Assembly (NCBI RefSeq): GCF_028368995.1
Contig: NZ_JAQNDL010000001.1
Coordinates: 3,312,001-3,376,000 of the forward strand
Origin: Nannocystis bainbridge
GTDB taxonomy: Bacteria > Myxococcota_A > Polyangia > Nannocystales > Nannocystaceae
Length of the DNA stretch: 64,000 nucleotides
Direction of reading: 5' to 3'
The position numbers were made by a program, and so were the translations under genes. Position 1 is the first letter of the stretch; each line of letters starts with the position of its first letter. Positions 48,710 to 57,376 of the stretch are shown piece by piece. The notes under the pieces are model-generated. The model saw nothing but the letters and a program-made list of their open reading frames with translations. It ran no database searches and had not been told where the DNA came from.

Positions 48710-49800
48710 CCGGCCTTCTTCTCCGTCGCCGGCGCCTTCACGTCGGCCTTGCCGTCGCCGGTCGCGGTCGGCTGCGCGCCCGCGGGCGTGGCCGGCTGGG
48801 CCCCGCCGGGGGCGGCCTGACCGGGCGCCGTGGCGCCGGCCGGCGGCGTCGGGGCCGGCTTGATCGACATCAGCTCGACCGTGAACGTCAGGTCCGAGTT
48901 CGGCGGGATCCGTCCCTTGGCCCGCTCGCCATACGCCACATTCGCCGGGATCTCGAGCTTGCGCAGCGTCCCGACCTTCATGCCGGCGATGCCGATGTCC
49001 CAGCCCTTGATCACCCGGCCCTGGCCGAGCGGGAACACGATCGGCTTGCGGGTCAGCGACGAGTCGAACTCGGTCCCGTCCTTGAGCGTGCCGCGGTAGT
49101 GCACCCCGACCATGTCGCCGGCCTTGGCCTCGGGCCCCTCGCCGACCTTGTACTCCGTGCTCTTGACCCCGTCGGCCAGCGTCTTGGTCGACAGCGGCTT
49201 GGCCTCGAACGCCGTGAGCGGCTGCGGCGGCGGCGGCGGCGGCGTGAAGGCCAGCAGCTCGATGGTGAACACCAGCGTCGCGCCCGGTGGGATCTTCCCG
49301 GCCCGGCGGTCGCCGTAGCCCAGCGCCGCCGGCACGATCAGGCGCCGCTTGCCGCCGACCTTCATCCCGGCCACGCCCTCGTCCCAGCCCTTGATCACCC
49401 GGCCCTCGCCGAGCGGGAACGTGAACGCCCGGTTGCGCTTCTTCGAGGTGTCGAAGATGACGCCGTCGGTCAGGTAGCCGGTGTAGTGGACCTCGACCTC
49501 GCCGCCCTTGACCGCCTCGGCGCCGTCGCCGAGCACGAACTCCTCGACCGTCAGCCCGCTCTCGGTCTTGTTGCTGCTGAGCGGCTTGCCGTCGAACGGC
49601 GCGTCGTACTTGATGTCCGCGCTCGGCTCGAGCGGCAGCGGCGGTCCCTCGGGCTTCGCGGGCTCGGCCTTGACTTCGGCCTTCGCGGGCTCCGCCTTGG
49701 CCGGCTCGGCCTTGGTGGGTTCAGTCTTGGGGGCCTCGCCGGCCGTGCAGGCGACCAGGGCGGAGGCGATGAGGAGCGCGAACGGAGCGCGGACGTGCAT
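48706..49800 (-). CDS. exported lipoprotein with two FKBP-type peptidyl-prolyl isomerase domains
   Basis: The 364-residue precursor has a lipoprotein signal (LLIASALVACTAGEAP), a Lys/Pro/Ala/Glu repeat linker and two FKBP domains. The first contains VEVHYTGYLTDGVIFDTS, GEGRVIKGWDEGVAGMKVGGKRRL and PAALGYGDR. The second contains VGVHYRGTLKDGTEFDSS, QGRVIKGWDIGIAGMKVG and PANVAYGER. The isomerase pocket residues (Tyr, Phe, Asp, Trp, Tyr) are present in both. It should assist protein folding in the periplasm. The C-terminal tail is Ala/Pro/Gly-rich. The stop overlaps the SUMF-like gene start, so the two are coupled. Confidence 0.92.
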   Translation of the reverse strand: MHVRAPFALLIASALVACTAGEAPKTEPTKAEPAKAEPAKAEVKAEPAKPEGPPLPLEPSADIKYDAPFDGKPLSSNKTESGLTVEEFVLGDGAEAVKGGEVEVHYTGYLTDGVIFDTSKKRNRAFTFPLGEGRVIKGWDEGVAGMKVGGKRRLIVPAALGYGDRRAGKIPPGATLVFTIELLAFTPPPPPPQPLTAFEAKPLSTKTLADGVKSTEYKVGEGPEAKAGDMVGVHYRGTLKDGTEFDSSLTRKPIVFPLGQGRVIKGWDIGIAGMKVGTLRKLEIPANVAYGERAKGRIPPNSDLTFTVELMSIKPAPTPPAGATAPGQAAPGGAQPATPAGAQPTATGDGKADVKAPATEKKAG

Positions 49801-49853
49801 GGCGCGGCGTCTATATCCCACTTTCGCGGCCGGCGCACGCCCCGGCGGACCCG

Positions 49854-50735
49854 TCACGGCCGCGCGTCCGGCGGGACCACCAGCACGGGGATCGTCGCCC
49901 GGGCTGCCAGCTCGCTCGAGGTGCTGAGGGCGATGACCCGCTCCACCCGACTGAGCAGTCGCGAGCCGCACACCAGGAACGGCGCGCCCTGCTCGGTGGC
50001 GACCGCGAGGATCTCGCTGATCGTATCGCCGTAGCGGACCACCACCGGCTCGCTGCGCGCCTGGTCGGCCAGCCACTCGGCGGTCCGGTCCTTGGCGGCC
50101 GCCACGGTCTGGCCCTTGAACTGCGCCAGCGCGTCGGTCGACCAGTAGATCTGCGTGTACTCCTCCGGCACGCTGACCACGCGCACGAACAGCAGCGGCC
50201 GGCCCAGCGCCTTGGCCAGCCCCGCCCCGACCTCGACCGCCCCCGAGCTCGCGTCGGCCGGCGTCACCGCCACCACGATCGGCCCGCTGCCCAACGTGTC
50301 GGGCGCGAGGTCCGGCGGCACCACGAACGTCGGCACCACCAGCCGCTGCAGCAGCCGCCGCGCCACGCTTCCGAGCCGCACCAGGTCGCGCCCGTCGGTG
50401 GCCGCCTTGCGCCCGACGATCATCCCGACCGCCGACCGGGCCGCCCGCGCGGTCGCCAGCGTCTCCGCCGGCTCTTCCGCCTCGACCAGCTCGACCTCCG
50501 CGAACGCGTTGCGCACGCCCGCCCGGTCCATCGCCAGCTCCGCCTCGGTCTTGAGCCGCTCGTGCACCCGCACGCGCCCCTCGAACTGGTCGAGCTGATC
50601 CACCACCGCGGTCGGCGCGGCGTGGATCCCCACCAGCTCGATCGCCCCGCCCGTCTGCTCGCGCAACCACGCCCCGAAGCGCACCGCGCCGTCGCTGCGG
50701 TGGCGAAGATCGACCCCGACGATCCACGTGTTCAT
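49854..50735 (-). CDS. tandem universal stress protein (two Usp domains)
   Basis: The 293-residue cytoplasmic protein has two Usp folds. The first starts IVGVDLRHRSDGAVRFGAWL and ends MIVGRKAATDGRDLVRLGSVARRLLQRLVVPTFVV. The second starts IVVAVTPADASSGAVEVGAGL and ends FLVCGSRLLSRVERVIALSTSSELAARATIPVLVVP. Usp domains bind ATP or sense stress through a G2xG9xG(S/T)-type motif, only approximately matched here. ATG 50735 gives the normal N-terminus. It lies 53 bp upstream of the FKBP gene on the same strand. Confidence 0.88.
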   Translation of the reverse strand: MNTWIVGVDLRHRSDGAVRFGAWLREQTGGAIELVGIHAAPTAVVDQLDQFEGRVRVHERLKTEAELAMDRAGVRNAFAEVELVEAEEPAETLATARAARSAVGMIVGRKAATDGRDLVRLGSVARRLLQRLVVPTFVVPPDLAPDTLGSGPIVVAVTPADASSGAVEVGAGLAKALGRPLLFVRVVSVPEEYTQIYWSTDALAQFKGQTVAAAKDRTAEWLADQARSEPVVVRYGDTISEILAVATEQGAPFLVCGSRLLSRVERVIALSTSSELAARATIPVLVVPPDARP

Positions 50736-51104
50736 GCCGCAACGATGACCGCGCTTTCGGCCCCGGCAACGCCCGCCCGGCCCGCCGATCTCATCCACCC
50801 CGGGCCCGGCCTGGCCGCCCGCCCGCGCCCCGTCCTTGCGCGCCGGCGCCACCCGGGCGGCCCCAGGCCCCCGTCGCCCGCTTCGCGCCGATCCCGCTCC
50901 GCGAGGTCTTCGGCCCCCGCCCGCTCGCCGGCACGAAGAAACATGTCTCTCGAGACATGTCCTTCATGCACGCCTGTCTCTCGGGACATGTCACACCGCC
51001 CGCCGAGATCCTGTCCTTCGGGACACGTCAACTTCGGTACCTCACGAAAGCTGCCGGGCGCGAGCTCGGCAGCCTACGAAGCGACTGGCCGGTGAGAATC
51101 GCGG
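50736..51104. other. intergenic region with palindrome copies
   Basis: No gene is supported. The palindrome at 50941-50960 has nine-base arms (ACATGTCTC/GAGACATGT). Further copies lie near 50973-50990 and 51010-51027. Confidence 0.55.
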
Positions 51105-51584
51105 TCACGCCCCCGCCTTATTAAACCACAGCGCATTGACGATCAGCCACCGCTCGCCGAAGCGCCCCATATGAAAATAGTCGACGAACCATGGGGTCTC
51201 GACGCGCACCACCGCCGCGTTGCCGGTCACGTCGAGCACCAGCACCGAGCGCTTCCACTGCTCGCGCGGCGTCTTCAGGGCGCCCTGTCGCGTCAGCTCG
51301 ATCAGCTCGTCCGCGCTCATGCGGCGCAGCGGGAACACCTCGCGCGCGTTCGGCCCGGCGCCCACCACCGCCCGCTTGGCCAGGTCCGGGTGCAGCGCCC
51401 GGGCCACCCGCGCGGCGTCGCCCTCCAGCTGGCCGTCGAGGTAGTCGAACGCGACCGCCTCGATCGCCGCCCGGGTCTTCGCCTCGATCGGGTTCAGCTG
51501 CACCGGCGTCGGCGGCGGAGCTGCGGCCTGGGGCGCGGCGGCGGAGGCGAGGAGCAAGGCGAGGGCGAGCGCGGGCATGGGCAT
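51105..51584 (-). CDS. secreted lumazine-binding/NTF2-like protein
   Basis: The 159-residue precursor has a signal peptide (ALALALLLASAAAPQAAAPP). The domain resembles putative lumazine-binding/SnoaL-like NTF2 folds: IEAVAFDYLDGQLEGDAARVARALHPDLAKRAV, RRMSADELIELTR, VLVLDVTGNAAVVRVET and FVDYFHMGRFGERWLIVNALW. This last block is typical. The ligand is unknown. ATG 51584 or 51578 could start it. Confidence 0.82.
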   Translation of the reverse strand: MPMPALALALLLASAAAPQAAAPPPTPVQLNPIEAKTRAAIEAVAFDYLDGQLEGDAARVARALHPDLAKRAVVGAGPNAREVFPLRRMSADELIELTRQGALKTPREQWKRSVLVLDVTGNAAVVRVETPWFVDYFHMGRFGERWLIVNALWFNKAGA

Positions 51585-52151
51585 ATCGGGACGGTGAGAC
51601 CCCGGCCCGGGCCCGATCGGTTCCGCAAAAAAATGTCCGAAGCGTCATGTCGCGGACAGCGCGAGCGCTCCTGGCGCTGGCGACCGCCGGCCGGCCGACG
51701 CCCCATGCCCCGCTGTTGAAAACTTCCCCGCGTTCTCCCGCGACGATTCGCCCCGCGCTGGTGACCGCCCCGACTCTGGCGCGTGCACGTTTGGCAGACG
51801 ACCCAATCGGGTCGCGCCGAAATGGCATGACGCTCGAAGCTCGCGCCATTCGCAATCGACCTCTCCCGCCTCGCCTACCCGCGCGAGGGCCGACGCGATC
51901 GGAACGCCTGCGGACCCGCGCCCCTGTGCCCACGTCGTCGCAAGCCCCCACGTCCGGCGGGACCGGCCAATTCGCGGCGCTTCGGGGGCTTGCCCGACCG
52001 CCTCGAGTTTTTTTGCGACGGCGCAATTGATCGCCGGGCGAAGGGCACTCACCGGGCAAGGGCGCCGATAAGGCACCCGGTCCAATCCACCCACGTCATG
52101 CCACGGCCGCGGGCCGTGCGTCACCTCGATACATCGAGTCAAGGAGTCATC
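51585..52151. other. intergenic region between divergent small secreted proteins
   Basis: About 570 bp, no supportable gene. Degenerate palindrome halves occur near 51631-51659. AAGGAG at 52141-52146 is the Shine-Dalgarno of the next gene. Confidence 0.5.
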
Positions 52152-52406
52152 ATGCGCTTCATTCGTTCATTCTCTCTCGCCGCTGTCGCCCTCTCGTTCG
52201 GTGCCATCGCTCTCGGCGGCTCGAGCACCGCCAACGCCGCCATCTGCTGCAGCGCCAAGCCGTGCCAGGCCGAGAATCCGCCGGCGTACTGCAACAATTG
52301 CACCCCCACCTGCGTCGACGACGAGGCCGAGGCCGACGCCCCGGTCGCCGGCGACATCGTCTACGACGAGGTCGAGTCGCTCTGCTACGTCGCCGGCACC
52401 CTGTGA
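52152..52406 (+). CDS. small secreted Cys-rich protein
   Basis: The 84-residue precursor has a clear Sec signal peptide (FIRSFSLAAVALSFGAIALGG, cleavage near TANA-A). The mature part is about 55 residues with seven Cys: AICCSAKPCQ, AYCNNCTPTCVDD and the terminal LCYVAGTL. AAGGAG lies five bases before ATG 52152. Function unknown; the Cys spacing suggests a disulfide-stabilised peptide. A long hairpin terminator (52418-52470) follows immediately. Confidence 0.8.
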   Translation: MRFIRSFSLAAVALSFGAIALGGSSTANAAICCSAKPCQAENPPAYCNNCTPTCVDDEAEADAPVAGDIVYDEVESLCYVAGTL

Positions 52407-52417
52407 CGAGCTCCTGC

Positions 52418-52470
52418 CCGGCTCATGCCATGGGCGCGCGACCCGGTCGCGCGCCCATGGCGTGAGCCGG
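52418..52470 (+). terminator. 26-bp-stem hairpin terminator
   Basis: CCGGCTCA and a 17-base arm (52427-52443) pair with 52445-52461 and TGAGCCGG (52463-52470), with one mismatch and a very small loop. It starts 12 bp after the stop of the small Cys-rich protein gene. It is not followed by a T-run. Confidence 0.7.
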
Positions 52471-52559
52471 CGTGATGCGGCGCCTCGCGGGGCCGAGCGT
52501 CGGCGTCCTCCCCTGGTATCGGGGCGCGCGGGCGCCCGCCCTTGCGAGGTATCCATAAA

Positions 52560-52591
52560 ATTGACGCCTGTCAATTTGACACCCATCAAAT
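52560..52591. promoter_or_regulatory. two adjacent inverted repeats, likely ArsR-type operators
   Basis: ATTGAC-GCCT-GTCAAT (52560-52575) overlaps ATTTGA-CACCCA-TCAAAT (52574-52591) by two bases, 20-50 bp before the ArsR-type gene. The TTGA/TCAA arms resemble ArsR-family operators, and the AT-rich block stands out in this GC-rich DNA. Autoregulation is inferred. Confidence 0.65.
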
Positions 52592-52610
52592 CGGCAAGTA
52601 TCGTCGCCGC

Positions 52611-53204
52611 ATGTCCGCCGCCGACCCGGAGCTCAAGCCGACGCTCGTCCAGCTGTTCAAGGGCCTCGCCGATCCGACCCGCCTGCGGATGATCGCGGCC
52701 ATGGTCGACCGCCCGCGGTGCGGCCAGGACCTCGCGGCCGAGGTCGGTGTCACGCCTGCGACCGTCTCGCATCACCTGCGCGTGCTGACCGAGGCCGGCC
52801 TGCTGCGCGAGACCCGGCAGCCGCCCTACACCTTCTTTCAGCTCGACCTCGAGGTGCTGCAGGGCGCGGTCAAGGCGGTCTCGACGCCCAAGCGGGTGCG
52901 CGAGCTCGGCGGCGGGCCGCGCGACGCCGACACACGCGACGTGCTGCGAGCGTTCTTCGACGGCCCGCGCCTGCTCGCGCTGCCGGCCCAGCGCCGCAAG
53001 AAGGAGATCGTGCTCGAGGAGCTGCTGCGTCGCCTGCCGCGCCGCCGCGAGTACCGCGAGCCCGACCTCAACCGCTTCATCGAGGTCGTCCACCCCGACT
53101 ACTGCACGATCCGCCGCGAGTGGATCACCGGCGGATACATGGAGCGCGAGGCCGGCGTCTACAAGCTCGCGGCCCGCGGGCGCACCGTGCTCGGCGTCGC
53201 CTGA
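52611..53204 (+). CDS. ArsR-type HTH regulator fused to DUF2087
   Basis: The 197-residue protein has an N-terminal ArsR winged HTH (LVQLFKGLADPTRLRMIAAM, VTPATVSHHLRVLTEAGLL). DUF2087 follows at the C-terminus: LRAFFDGPRLLALPAQRRKKEIVLEELL, REPDLNRFIEVVHPDYCTIRREWI and MEREAGVYKL. No metal-binding Cys pair (ELCVC) is present, so it probably does not sense arsenic or cadmium. ATG 52611 is chosen over an earlier ATG because the frame upstream runs through the operator repeats. Confidence 0.92.
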   Translation: MSAADPELKPTLVQLFKGLADPTRLRMIAAMVDRPRCGQDLAAEVGVTPATVSHHLRVLTEAGLLRETRQPPYTFFQLDLEVLQGAVKAVSTPKRVRELGGGPRDADTRDVLRAFFDGPRLLALPAQRRKKEIVLEELLRRLPRRREYREPDLNRFIEVVHPDYCTIRREWITGGYMEREAGVYKLAARGRTVLGVA

Positions 53205-53453
53205 ACCACCGCGCTCCTATCATAGGAGTAAGGCGCGATCATTCACGTCACGGCGCACCGGCCAATTTCGAATTCGCCGCCAAACAGCGCCTGCGCCGCA
53301 GTTTGACGCGCGATTCCGCTCGGAATCGCAGAGCGCGGCGACACCGCACGACGTCGCGTGGGAGCTGCCGCCCCCGATCGAAGCACCTCTTCGCGCCCGT
53401 ACTCGCCACAATCGCCGCACCGCGCCGTCGGCGGCGACGCTCGCGCGCCGCGC

Positions 53454-54296
53454 ATGCTGTATGTTCGTCGCCCCGTGCGCACCCGACATCACGGCGACAC
53501 CGACGTCGGCCGGCGTCGCAGCCAGAACGAGGACGCGTTCGTCGCCAGCGACGAGCTCGGCCTGTTCGTGGTGTGCGACGGCGTCGGCGGCCGCGCGTGC
53601 GGCGAGGTCGCGTCGCAGACCACGGTCCACCTGATCCACGAGTGGGTCGAACGCGAGGCCGAGCTGATCCAGCAGGCCCACGAGGAGGCCCGGCTGGCGC
53701 AGCGGCGCGTCGTGCACGGCCCGCCGGTCGTCGAGCCGCAGCTCCGCGTCGGCCCCGACACCGTCGCGCGGCTCGTCGGGCTGGTCCGCAACGCGCTGCA
53801 GAACGCCTGCTACCTGGTCCACGGCATGGCCGAGGTCGACGCCCGCTACACCGGCATGAGCACCACAGCCTCGGTCGTGCTGGTCGCCGGCGAGCTGGCG
53901 ATCGTCGGCCAGGTCGGCGATTCGCGGGTCTACATGGCCCGCGGCGACGAAGTCCGCCAGCTCACCGAGGACCACACGCTGCTCAACATGCAGGTCAAGC
54001 AGGGCCTGGCCAGCGCCGACAAGGCCCGCGGGCGCAAGAGCCAGATCACCCGCGCGATCGGCCTGCGCGAGTTCGTCGAGGTCGACATCACCGCCTTCCC
54101 GCTGCAGACCGGCGACCGCCTGCTGCTGTGCTCCGACGGCCTCCACGAGTACCTCGACCAGGCCGCCGAGACCCTGATCGACCTGTTCCGCCTGCATCCG
54201 CGCGTCGCTGCCCCGGCCGCGATCCGCTACGCCAACCTGTGCGGCGGCAAGGACAACATCACCGCCCTGTTCGTCGAGATCGAGGCCGGTCGCTGA
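53454..54296 (+). CDS. PP2C-family serine/threonine protein phosphatase
   Basis: The 280-residue protein has all PP2C motifs: DTDVGRRRSQNEDAFVAS, LFVVCDGVGGRACGEVAS (metal-binding Asp), MSTTASVVLVAGE, IVGQVGDSRVYMARG, TEDHTLL, LLLCSDGLHEYL and GGKDNITALFVE. It is soluble. A 35-residue insert rich in Gln/Glu/Arg follows the second motif. By family it dephosphorylates Ser/Thr proteins with Mn or Mg. ATG 53454 is chosen; GTG 53475 is also possible. A hairpin (54301-54320) follows. Confidence 0.92.
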   Translation: MLYVRRPVRTRHHGDTDVGRRRSQNEDAFVASDELGLFVVCDGVGGRACGEVASQTTVHLIHEWVEREAELIQQAHEEARLAQRRVVHGPPVVEPQLRVGPDTVARLVGLVRNALQNACYLVHGMAEVDARYTGMSTTASVVLVAGELAIVGQVGDSRVYMARGDEVRQLTEDHTLLNMQVKQGLASADKARGRKSQITRAIGLREFVEVDITAFPLQTGDRLLLCSDGLHEYLDQAAETLIDLFRLHPRVAAPAAIRYANLCGGKDNITALFVEIEAGR

Positions 54297-54300
54297 ACGG

Positions 54301-54320
54301 ACATGTCCTCCGGGACATGT
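54301..54320. terminator. palindrome hairpin between convergent PP2C and hydrolase genes
   Basis: ACATGTCC (54301-54308) pairs with GGACATGT (54313-54320) around TCCG. This is a clean copy of the dispersed repeat placed between two convergent stops. Confidence 0.55.
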
Positions 54321-54333
54321 TCGAAAGATCCCG

Positions 54334-55071
54334 TCAGCGCGGCCGCGCCAGCAGCTCGAGCAGGGTGCTCCAGTGGCGCGCGTTGCCGGCCGCGTCGTAC
54401 ACCGGGATGTCGGCGAACACCCAGCCGTGCCGCGCCGGGTAGGTCTCGAGCGTGAAGGTCACGCCCGCGGCGGTCAGCGCGTCGCGCAGCCGCTGCTGCT
54501 GCTCTTCGGGCAGGCTGGTGTCGTCGGTCGCGGCGGCGACGTAGACCTCGGCGGAGATCTGGGCGGCGAGCAGGTGCGGGCTGTCGGCGCTGCCGTCGGC
54601 CAGGTTGCCGGGGTGATACGCCGCGACCGCGGCGAAGCGGTCCGGGTAGTGACCGGCGGCGGTCAGGGCCATGCGCCCGCCCATGCAGTAACCGACCGCG
54701 CCGACCGGCCCCGGGCGCACCTCGGGCTGGGCAGCGATGTAGTCGAGGAAGGCCCGGGTGTCGCGCATGACGGCGGCGCTGTTGGTGGTGGCCGAGTGGC
54801 GGGCGAACCACGCCTGGCGAACGCCGGGCTCGGCGAAGAAGGCCTGGCCGTCGACCGGCTCGTAGGTCCCGGAGCGCCAGAACAGATCCGGCAAGAGGGT
54901 GAAGTAGCCGGCGTCGGCGAGGCGCTGGCAGTGCTCGACGAGCGTCGGCCGGATGCCGAGGCCGTCCATGAACACGAGCACCGCCGGCCACGGCCCGGGC
55001 ACCTCCGGCGTGTACACGTGCGCGGGACAGACACCGTCCTGGGTCGGGAGCTGGATCTGCGTATGGGTCAC
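54334..55071 (-). CDS. dienelactone hydrolase family protein
   Basis: This 245-residue alpha/beta hydrolase has the nucleophile elbow VGAVGYCMGG (Cys in place of Ser, as in dienelactone hydrolases), an acidic residue in AAATDDTSLP and the His in YPARHGWVFAD. The N-terminus (VYTPEVPGPWPAVLVFMDGLGIRP) is typical. Family members hydrolyse dienelactone and other esters; the natural substrate here is not evident. Cytoplasmic, no signal peptide. Confidence 0.92.
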   Translation of the reverse strand: MTHTQIQLPTQDGVCPAHVYTPEVPGPWPAVLVFMDGLGIRPTLVEHCQRLADAGYFTLLPDLFWRSGTYEPVDGQAFFAEPGVRQAWFARHSATTNSAAVMRDTRAFLDYIAAQPEVRPGPVGAVGYCMGGRMALTAAGHYPDRFAAVAAYHPGNLADGSADSPHLLAAQISAEVYVAAATDDTSLPEEQQQRLRDALTAAGVTFTLETYPARHGWVFADIPVYDAAGNARHWSTLLELLARPR

Positions 55072-55192
55072 GCACGCACGCTAGCCGAAAGCGCGGCCGC
55101 GCGACAAGCCGGGCGTGCCCGCCGCCCATGAGGGCCCGCGAGCGTGGTCGCCGGCGAGCTCGAGCTTGCGAGAGGCCGCGGCCCTGGTCTCG

Positions 55193-55226
55193 ACATGTCT
55201 CTCACGACATGTCTTTATAGACATAA
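55193..55226. repeat. palindrome pair upstream of a membrane protein gene
   Basis: CATGTCTCTCACGACATG is followed by ATGTCTTTATAGACAT (six-base arms around TTAT) and an A-run, about 90 bp before ATG 55316. Confidence 0.55.
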
Positions 55227-55315
55227 AAAATGCGCTCGGCTTGCGCGCGCGTCATGCTCGCGGCTCGCCTTCGCGCCCGTGGCGGCCGCCGTCGGCGTGG
55301 TACCGTGGCGCCGCC

Positions 55316-55864
55316 ATGTCCGAAGCGATACCGCCCGAGCTGCGCGCCAGAGTGGAGGCGTTCGTCGTCAAGAAGCCGGCCGCGCGCGAGCTCATCGACA
55401 AGCTGTACGCCAAGCACGCTGCCGCGCCGACGGCCGACGAGCGGCGGTCCATCGAGGGCCTGCTGCGCAGCCTCGTCACCCCGAGCCGCCTCGGCCTGTG
55501 GATCTGGGGCGCCATCCTCCTGTTCGTCGCCTTCGTGCTCGGCAGCATCTACTTCTCCGAGCGCCAGCAGCAGGCCGCGCTCGAGCGCAGCGTCCCGGCC
55601 GTCGCCCTGGTCAAGCGCATGGAGGACGGCGACTGCCTGATCGGCACCGAGCGCAGCCGCTGCCTCCGGTTCGAGCTCGAGGTCCACCGCGAGGGCGCCG
55701 CGCCCTACACCGGCTCGCTCACCCACGATCTCGGCCTCGAGTGGATGTCGCGCGTGCAGCCGGGCTCGTGGCTGACCATCGGCGTCAACCCCGACGACCC
55801 CAACGATCTGGTGTTCGACGAGCGGGCGCTGGCCGTCGCCCCGCCCCAGCCGCCGGCGCAGTGA
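55316..55864 (+). CDS. hypothetical single-span membrane protein
   Basis: The 182-residue protein has a helical cytoplasmic N-terminus (ELRARVEAFVVKKPAARELIDKLYAKHAA, DERRSIEGLLRSLV), one membrane helix (GLWIWGAILLFVAFVLGSIYF) and a beta-rich C-terminal domain with two Cys (DGDCLIGTERSRCLRFELEVHREG, WLTIGVNPDDPNDLVF). The latter is like DUF3592-type domains that follow membrane segments. ATG 55316 is chosen; upstream sequence carries palindromes. Confidence 0.75.
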   Translation: MSEAIPPELRARVEAFVVKKPAARELIDKLYAKHAAAPTADERRSIEGLLRSLVTPSRLGLWIWGAILLFVAFVLGSIYFSERQQQAALERSVPAVALVKRMEDGDCLIGTERSRCLRFELEVHREGAAPYTGSLTHDLGLEWMSRVQPGSWLTIGVNPDDPNDLVFDERALAVAPPQPPAQ

Positions 55865-55882
55865 CATGTCTCTCGGGACATG
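55864..55882. repeat. palindrome copy between convergent genes
   Basis: ACATGTCTCTCGGGACATG begins at the last base of the membrane protein's stop codon. It is followed by a degenerate half copy up to about 55900, before the stop of the minus-strand lipoprotein gene (55919). Confidence 0.55.
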
Positions 55883-55918
55883 CCCTTTCAGACATACCCC
55901 GAGAGCCATCCACGCCGA

Positions 55919-57322
55919 TCACCCGCCGCCCGGCTCGATCGACAGCCCGAGGTAGATCACCGACGGGTCGCCCGGCAGGAACGTGATCACCGTGTCGTGC
56001 CACATGTTGTGCGTCAGCGTGATCGCGTCCTCGGCGTGGTCGTAGCGGTAGAGGTCGGTCCCATAGCCCTGGAAGTTGGAGCCGAACACGAAGTAGAGCA
56101 CGTCGGGGTCGGTCGGGTGGGCGAACAGGTGGTTGCCGTTGTAGAGCGTGGCCTCGTCGGCGTCGATCACCGCGGTGAACGTCTTGCCGCCGTCCTCCGA
56201 GCGATACACGTGGCGATGGGTCTGGGCATCGGGGTCCTCGAGGTCGAGGCCCTCGACCCACACGATGTCGCCCTGGGCCGGCGACACCACCAGGTTGAAG
56301 CCGTTGGCCGCGCCGGGGCTGAGCCCGGTCGCGCTCTGCCAGCCCTCGCCGCCGTCGTGCGAGACCAGCACGCCCTCGGCGAGCGCGCCGAACAGCACGT
56401 GGTCGAGGTCGTTGGGGTCGAACGCGGCGCGGTACGCCAGCGAGCCGGCGAACGCCGGGATCCCCTGCGGCGCCCAGGTCATGCCGGCGTCGACCGAGTC
56501 CCACACGCGCCCGGCCGAGTCGCCGATCCGCACATGATCGGGGTCGCTCGGATCGACGCCGAGGCCGACGATCCCCTCCTGCCCCGCGGGGGAGCTCAGC
56601 TTTTGGATCACCTCGTCGTCGACCCGCACGATCGCGTCGTTGTTGTCGCCGTACGCATAGGCCCGGGTCTCGCCAGCCGCGTGCAGCCGCACCGCCGGCG
56701 CGTTCGGGTTGCCGGCCGCGCCGATCGAATGCCACGAGCAGCCGGCGTCGCTCGACGCCAGGATCTGCTGGCCCGAGCCGGCCAGCATCGCCCCCGGCTT
56801 GCCGAGCGCGACCAGCCCGAAGGTGTAGGTCACCGGCTTGATCTGCTGATCCATCGGCGCCAGGGTGGCGCCCTGGTCGGAGCTGAAGGTCACCGCGCCG
56901 GTCCCGGTCACCGAATCACAATTCGGCGGCTGCCAGCCCTCGCCCGGCCCGGTCGTCGAATCGCCGGTGTCGCTGGTGCTGGTATTGCTGGTGCTGGTAT
57001 CGCTGGTGCTGGTGCTGTCTTCGGTCGTCGCGGTCGTGTCGACCGCCGTGCTCACCGTCGTCGGCTCCACCGAGGTCTCCGTGCCGGTCGGCTCGACCGA
57101 GGTCGTCGTCGTGCTGGTCGGCGCCTCGGTCGTCGCTTCGGTGGTCGCGGTGGTCGGCTCCTGCGATGTCTCGCTGGCCCCCATGGTCGTGGTGGTGGTC
57201 GGATCGGTGTCGCTGCCGGACTGGCCGACCGGAAGGTCGGAGGTGCACGCCGCGAGCAAGCACGCGGGGCCGGTCAGCAGCAGGAGTCGCAGGGAGTTCA
57301 AAGTTACGGGCGAGTAAGTCAT
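55919..57322 (-). CDS. exported beta-propeller lipoprotein (BNR/photosystem-assembly-like repeats)
   Basis: The 467-residue precursor has a lipoprotein signal (LRLLLLTGPACLLAACTSDLPVGQ) and a long Thr/Ser/Glu linker (about residues 35-135). A propeller with BNR-like elements follows: FSSDQGATL, ASSDAGCSWHSI, DSVDAGMTWAPQGI, VSHDGGEGWQSATGL and RSEDGGKTFTAV. It is probably surface-exposed and binds a glycan or protein. Its upstream sequence shares a 28-bp element with the ECF sigma gene (57349-57376 and 58841-58868), so it may belong to that regulon. Confidence 0.85.
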   Translation of the reverse strand: MTYSPVTLNSLRLLLLTGPACLLAACTSDLPVGQSGSDTDPTTTTTMGASETSQEPTTATTEATTEAPTSTTTTSVEPTGTETSVEPTTVSTAVDTTATTEDSTSTSDTSTSNTSTSDTGDSTTGPGEGWQPPNCDSVTGTGAVTFSSDQGATLAPMDQQIKPVTYTFGLVALGKPGAMLAGSGQQILASSDAGCSWHSIGAAGNPNAPAVRLHAAGETRAYAYGDNNDAIVRVDDEVIQKLSSPAGQEGIVGLGVDPSDPDHVRIGDSAGRVWDSVDAGMTWAPQGIPAFAGSLAYRAAFDPNDLDHVLFGALAEGVLVSHDGGEGWQSATGLSPGAANGFNLVVSPAQGDIVWVEGLDLEDPDAQTHRHVYRSEDGGKTFTAVIDADEATLYNGNHLFAHPTDPDVLYFVFGSNFQGYGTDLYRYDHAEDAITLTHNMWHDTVITFLPGDPSVIYLGLSIEPGGG

Positions 57323-57348
57323 GACGGGGTCTCTCGTTGCGAGTGTGT

Positions 57349-57376
57349 TTCCCGCCCGCGCCGGCTGCCATTAATC
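57349..57376 (-). promoter_or_regulatory. 28-bp element shared with the ECF sigma promoter region (copy B)
   Basis: On the minus strand it reads ATTAATGGCAGC, seven variable bases, then GGCGGGAAA. It lies 27 bp before the ATG of the propeller lipoprotein and overlaps the end of the anti-sigma gene. An identical 12-mer and 9-mer at the same spacing occur at 58841-58868. Confidence 0.5.
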
